DNA of 46,192 bases from positions 1-46,192 of the forward strand of contig DDTD01000083.1 of the NCBI GenBank assembly GCA_002344005.1, in the 5' to 3' direction. Source of the DNA: Ignavibacteria bacterium UBA2373 (GTDB lineage: Bacteria; Bacteroidota; Ignavibacteria; Kapaibacteriales; UBA961). This document shows, one piece after another, positions 42,147 through 46,192 of the stretch. The notes under the pieces were generated by a model that saw only the letters and a program-made list of their open reading frames with translations, was not told the DNA's origin and made no database searches. A program made the position numbers and the translations under genes. Positions within the stretch are counted from its first letter, which is position 1, and each line of letters starts with the position of its first letter.

Positions 42147-44363
42147 TTATTTCATAAGAATAATACACTGAGTTCTGGTTGACGTATCTGTTCTGAAATG
42201 CAACATATACATTCCATTCACTAAACCTTGCGGTAATTCTACGAATACTTTCCCTTCTTCTGATGTGATATGTGCCAATCCTTGAGATTCACCCATCGCC
42301 GAAAAAACCTCACATGACTCAACTCTCTCCGATTGTTGAAGTGAAAACGCAGTCGTATGCACCAAAAATCCATTATTCGGATTCTCTGTCCATTGTGTTA
42401 TATCATCATCAACAGATGTCATGATACTGTCAAAAGCATACATATCAAATGCAGTTCTGAATCCGCCAATGGCAAGCACATATTTTTGATTATTGGATAC
42501 AATGAGATTATCTGTTTGGCATGAGAAACCATTGGTTAATTTTTTGACCAAAATAATGGAATCTTTATTAATACTCACAAGATTGACATACGTGTTTTTT
42601 GAGTCATCAATCTGAAACGGTATATTCATTATACCCCAAAGATTATCATGATTTTTTATTCTTATGAAATAACTGTTAATTGATGCAATACCAAAGATAT
42701 TATTTTTATTATACTTTAGAAGTCCGGGCATTTTTTGCATGAATATATTCGGTAATTGATCCACAGCGTATGAACTTCCCGATAATGATAAATGAATGCT
42801 TTTCCCTTTTAACAACATTGTTCCTAATCGTGTGCCCTGCGAAAAACTATAGGTCAATATTTTTCCATCACCGGCAACTGAACATGAAATGCTGTCATTG
42901 ATCATGGAAACTTGGAATAATCGAGATTCCGCCGTGATTGTTTTTATATAACTAAAATTCGTATTTTCAGCGATGGCGACTTTATCACCGCTCACTGCAA
43001 GTATATACTTTTTATCCGATGAATATGTCAGAAATGTGACCGATGTATCACCCACAATCATAGAATCAGTAATTGTACCCTGTTGTGTTGAAAATCTATA
43101 AATCTTTTTACCTGCATTGAAGTGGACATAGTCTCCGGATGACAATACTTCTGTATAAATATGATATCCGTTGATAAAAAACAATGTATCGGTAAATATA
43201 GACTTAGGTAATTGCCATTCTTTAACCACCGCACCATTTTCGACATTCGTTTGGATTAATGTGCCTCTGCATGTCAGAGAAACCAATAAAGAATCGCCAT
43301 CCATAAAACACCCTGCCCGCATACAATACAATGAATTATCGGGTATAGTTTTCACTGTGGAATAGAGTGTATCAATAACATGGAAAATAACATTTGAAAA
43401 TGTAGGCATACCACCGCAATCATCATTAGAACGTGAAAAAAGAATACTATTACCCTTTGTGAGCCTAGCATCAGTCACAATAAAACTTGGAGGATAGTTA
43501 CTACCATTAATTTCGGGTTTCATTCGCTGAAAATTCGCTGTCGTATCATTCACCGCTTGCTTATAAAGCACAGACTGATTGCCAATATTCCTAAGCGCCA
43601 TATAATGATTATCATCAATAAATTCATAATCATAATTAGTATCGAATTTTCCTTTGCGCGTATATATTTTACTATCAAGCGTCGTAATAGATGTAATAAA
43701 TGAAGGAGAAAAATTCAGAATTGTTGAACCATTGGGTGAAAATCGAAACTGTGAATTATCTGCAAAGGAATATGGAATCCATGTATTGCTATTGCTCTGT
43801 ATATCATAGATGCGGAGAGAATCTGATGTCCCCCACATCAGCAACTTACTATTGGCTGACATAAGAGCATATTTATCCACATTATCAACTTTTCGCGGCA
43901 TAATTATCGGTGAGGAAACTAAAGTATCATTCCAATCAATAATATCGCCATTCGAAAATAGTGTGTAACGGCTGTCACGCGAAAAACTCACGACAGAATG
44001 TTTACCCTTCACAGAATAAAGATTTTTACCGTGGCGGACATCGTATAATACCATGCTGTCGGGGTGTTCAATCAACACTAATTTACAATGGGGCGAAACT
44101 TGTATTATTCTACCGACATTTGTAATCTGTTTCTTACTTTCGACTAAAGTCTGAGGATTATACAGCGCAATTTCCGTATCTGTTCGCAAGAAATACATAT
44201 ATTCGCCATTGAAATACAGCCCGGCCGGGTGATTATTACTTTCAAAATTAGAAACAGGATGCTGACTGAAATTTCTTCCTTGCCGCCATAAAAGCTCTTG
44301 AGAAAATACCTGCTGTGATAGACAACATACACTAACAATGACAGTAAGAAACAATGTCTTCAT
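42147..44363 (-). CDS. Beta-propeller T9SS cargo protein (738 aa)
   Basis: A secreted protein with signal peptide 1-21 (VFSQ cleavage). Residues about 25-660 are a long series of beta-strand repeats with WD40/YVTN-like character (IYDIQSN, SFSRDSRYTLFSNGD, FLTYSSDKKYILAVSGDKVAI). The final 75 residues form a short C-terminal sorting-type module (VESCEVFSAMGESQGLAH...NGMYMLHF). No catalytic residues stand out. The ATG is preceded by AGGTGA at about 6 nt. It is a paralogue of the fragment at 39016-39558, the two flanking the GT2/radical-SAM pair; all four are on the minus strand, with 153 bp between this gene and the glycosyltransferase gene downstream. Confidence 0.8.
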   Translation of the reverse strand: MKTLFLTVIVSVCCLSQQVFSQELLWRQGRNFSQHPVSNFESNNHPAGLYFNGEYMYFLRTDTEIALYNPQTLVESKKQITNVGRIIQVSPHCKLVLIEHPDSMVLYDVRHGKNLYSVKGKHSVVSFSRDSRYTLFSNGDIIDWNDTLVSSPIIMPRKVDNVDKYALMSANSKLLMWGTSDSLRIYDIQSNSNTWIPYSFADNSQFRFSPNGSTILNFSPSFITSITTLDSKIYTRKGKFDTNYDYEFIDDNHYMALRNIGNQSVLYKQAVNDTTANFQRMKPEINGSNYPPSFIVTDARLTKGNSILFSRSNDDCGGMPTFSNVIFHVIDTLYSTVKTIPDNSLYCMRAGCFMDGDSLLVSLTCRGTLIQTNVENGAVVKEWQLPKSIFTDTLFFINGYHIYTEVLSSGDYVHFNAGKKIYRFSTQQGTITDSMIVGDTSVTFLTYSSDKKYILAVSGDKVAIAENTNFSYIKTITAESRLFQVSMINDSISCSVAGDGKILTYSFSQGTRLGTMLLKGKSIHLSLSGSSYAVDQLPNIFMQKMPGLLKYNKNNIFGIASINSYFIRIKNHDNLWGIMNIPFQIDDSKNTYVNLVSINKDSIILVKKLTNGFSCQTDNLIVSNNQKYVLAIGGFRTAFDMYAFDSIMTSVDDDITQWTENPNNGFLVHTTAFSLQQSERVESCEVFSAMGESQGLAHITSEEGKVFVELPQGLVNGMYMLHFRTDTSTRTQCIILMK

Positions 44364-44769
44364 ACATTCACCTGAAATATTGTAATGAAAAAAAATACAA
44401 TTATACGCAGCACCTGATTCAACAGCACCATGTATATTCGAGCCATTGCGTATTGTGCTTTTTTATATCAACACTCTCACAATGTGCCGAATGCAATATA
44501 CAAAGGTTTATACAATACACTACCTTTACAAAACCTTAGCACGCACAAGCACACATGAACTCAGCAACGATCTAACTACACATATATCATAATGATAGAA
44601 AAATGCAGCTTTCTCAAAATTTATTGACAATATCCTCCAATCGCCCGAAAAAATCAGGAATGAATAGAGATTATGTACGTGATTTGTCCTATTTTAGAGT
44701 ACAACGCAATGCTCTTGCACTGTTCATCGCATCAGAATTTTTATTCACTGTATAACAATTAATCATATC
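44364..44769. other. 406-bp divergent intergenic region with no supported gene
   Basis: This is the longest gene-free stretch. It separates the minus-strand propeller cargo from the plus-strand RtcB gene, so it must hold both promoters. I found no TAnnTTTG box with a correctly spaced TTG on either strand; TATTTTAG at about 44689-44696 is the closest -7 candidate for rtcB but lacks a -33. A 61-codon frame at 44354-44539 has no recognisable features. No strong hairpin was seen. Confidence 0.5.
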
Positions 44770-46128
44770 ATGATTACCGGAAATGACATTATCGCACTGG
44801 GATTTACACCCGGAAAATGGTTCAAGGATGCCATCGAGTATGCCAATGCCCATGCTCTGGAGGGCGAACAATTACGAACATATTTACATCAAGTCCATCC
44901 CATATATCAAGAACCCCATGCAAAGCCATTAGACTTTTATCGTAATATTCGCGCCGAATCCGAAGAAGAATTGCTGAATGTGGAAAGTGTCTTCATGGCA
45001 ATGGAACAATTAATGGTTACACCCACCATCGTTGGCGGCGCAGTGATGCCCGATGCCTGCCCTACCGGAGAAGGACAAATTCCCGTCGGCGGGGTCATCA
45101 TGGCACGCAATGCAATACATCCGTCCATGCACAGTGCGGACATTTGTTGCTCCGTGATGATGACAAATATGGGACATATATCACCGAAACGTGTCCTTGA
45201 TGCAGCGCATGCGGTCACACATTTTGGCGGTGGCGGGCGTGAGGAATTTTCCACATTACCCAAAGAACTTGAAGATAAAATTCGTGATAATTATATGTTT
45301 CATGATCAAATTAGTTTGCCTTTAGCTTCACAACATCTTGGTACGCAAGGTGACGGTAATCATTTTTTATTCGTCGGGCAATCGAAAAATACGGGTGAAA
45401 CTATCATGGTCACGCATCATGGCAGCCGTGGTTTTGGTGCGCATTTGTACAAAAAAGGAATGAAAATAGCAGAAATGTTTCGCAAAGAATTATCGCCGAA
45501 AACAGCACAACCGAATGCATGGATACCCTATGATACCGAACAAGGGCAATCTTATTGGGATGCTTTGCAAATTGTGCGTGAATGGACAAAACTCAATCAC
45601 AACACTTTGCATGATGCCACACTTCATTCCTTAGGTATCGAGGCACATAATCGTTTTTGGAATGAACATAATTTTGTCTTTAAAAAAGATGATATTTTTT
45701 ATCATGCCAAAGGAGCCACACCGCTCGATGATGCTTTTGTGCCCGATTCACAACAAGGATTGCGCTTAATTCCGCTGAATATGAGTCAGCCCGTGCTTAT
45801 TGTGAAGGGAGAAACAACCGAGAATAATTTGGGATTTGCGCCCCATGGTGCGGGAAGAAATCTGAGCAGAGGGAAACATAAGAAAAAACATGCGCATAAA
45901 ACCATAGATGAAGTGTTTCATGAAGAGACACAGGGCTTGGATATTCGTTTTTATTCCGGTCATATTGATATATCCGAATTACCGAGTGCCTATAAAAATG
46001 CAGAAATGGTCACCAAACAAATGCAAGAATTTGGTCTCGGCACTATCATTGATGAAATAATCCCCTATGGCTGCATTATGGCGGGCGATTGGGAAATTGA
46101 TGCACCTTGGAGAAAAAGAAAAGGGTAA
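44770..46128 (+). CDS. RtcB-family RNA ligase, divergent
   Basis: A 452-aa protein of the RtcB family, which joins 2',3'-cyclic phosphate and 5'-OH RNA ends using GTP and Mn2+. Conserved positions seen: D124 and C127 in SADICCSV (canonical DIGCGM), N197/H198 in GTQGDGNHF, H216 in THHGSRGFG, KGATP at 314-318, and the guanylylated histidine H359 in PHGAGRNLSR. The C-terminus departs from the family: the usual PxGxxKG end is PYGCIMAG followed by DWEIDAPWRKRKG, so the active-site lysine is replaced. The first 45 residues are an extra helical element (IIALGFTPGKWFKDAIEYA) resembling part of CCA-adding enzymes. No archease or RtcR gene is present. Confidence 0.88.
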   Translation: MITGNDIIALGFTPGKWFKDAIEYANAHALEGEQLRTYLHQVHPIYQEPHAKPLDFYRNIRAESEEELLNVESVFMAMEQLMVTPTIVGGAVMPDACPTGEGQIPVGGVIMARNAIHPSMHSADICCSVMMTNMGHISPKRVLDAAHAVTHFGGGGREEFSTLPKELEDKIRDNYMFHDQISLPLASQHLGTQGDGNHFLFVGQSKNTGETIMVTHHGSRGFGAHLYKKGMKIAEMFRKELSPKTAQPNAWIPYDTEQGQSYWDALQIVREWTKLNHNTLHDATLHSLGIEAHNRFWNEHNFVFKKDDIFYHAKGATPLDDAFVPDSQQGLRLIPLNMSQPVLIVKGETTENNLGFAPHGAGRNLSRGKHKKKHAHKTIDEVFHEETQGLDIRFYSGHIDISELPSAYKNAEMVTKQMQEFGLGTIIDEIIPYGCIMAGDWEIDAPWRKRKG

Positions 46129-46192
46129 GGAAGATCATTTTATTATGGATACACATTCTATTGCTTAGTTTAACGAAAAATAAATTCATAAA

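Noticed and set aside
41957..42157. 66-codon plus-strand frame near the glycosyltransferase start, considered as a RiPP precursor
   Set aside because: It is antisense to the glycosyltransferase 5' end and overlaps the cargo gene's 3' end; it has no leader/core pattern and no ribosome-binding site.
44354..44539. 61-codon frame in the intergenic region upstream of rtcB
   Set aside because: No ribosome-binding site or recognisable features; it overlaps the start of the minus-strand cargo gene.

Overview
The window is a 46.2 kb, A+T-rich stretch of bacterial chromosome with densely packed genes and no phage, insertion sequence or CRISPR array. Six genes or gene ends carry C-terminal modules of the type IX secretion (T9SS) sorting kind. 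There are also choice-of-anchor D and IgGFc-like surface modules, a SusC-style TonB receptor with an N-terminal carboxypeptidase-regulatory domain, and MenA. Five promoter candidates match the Bacteroidota form (TTG, 19-20 bp, TAnnTTTG) rather than the E. coli sigma-70 form. Together these place the organism in the Bacteroidota/FCB group. The very long choice-of-anchor D proteins would fit a Kapaibacteria- or Ignavibacteria-like lineage, but the sequence alone does not settle that.

Layout. 1-5205: the 3' end of one T9SS cargo gene, a seven-repeat SBBP propeller cargo, and a convergent 1049-aa glycine-rich/PKD-like cargo. 5372-6187: a promoter and a two-gene cassette of an unrecognised 95-aa protein and a PIN-domain nuclease. 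6289-10317: an outer-membrane pair, a zincin/PD40/Omp85-type hybrid followed by a DUF2279-type protein. 10421-13524: O-methyltransferase, a cytosolic BtuF-like cobalamin-binding protein, and an HtrA/DegQ protease. 13649-18058: a giant IgGFc-like/anchor-D cargo. 18111-18407: divergent promoters and tRNA-Leu(GAG) with its terminator. 18433-24132 (+): lipoprotein, TonB receptor, HEAT-repeat protein, free methionine-R-sulfoxide reductase and aspartate-semialdehyde dehydrogenase. 24204-31588 (-): a 1612-aa T9SS cargo and a YfhO-like membrane protein.

31706-36369 (-) holds housekeeping genes: ettA-nth-menA and truA-msrB. 36476-38962 (+) is a fused E1 alpha/beta 2-oxoacid dehydrogenase. 39016-44363 (-) is the most accessory-looking segment: a full-length propeller cargo and a truncated paralogue of it flank an overlapping glycosyltransferase-2/radical SAM-SPASM pair. 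44770-46128 is a divergent RtcB-family ligase.

How the genes work together. Much of the window builds or maintains the cell envelope: T9SS cargos, a TonB receptor, an Omp85-like hybrid, a periplasmic protease, a methionine-sulfoxide repair lipoprotein and a YfhO-like enzyme. Core translation, repair and quinone genes are interspersed. The candidates most worth following as undescribed systems are the 95-aa/PIN cassette, the GT2/radical-SAM cassette between T9SS paralogues, and the conserved module that precedes the sorting domain in three giant cargos. No claim here was tested by database search.
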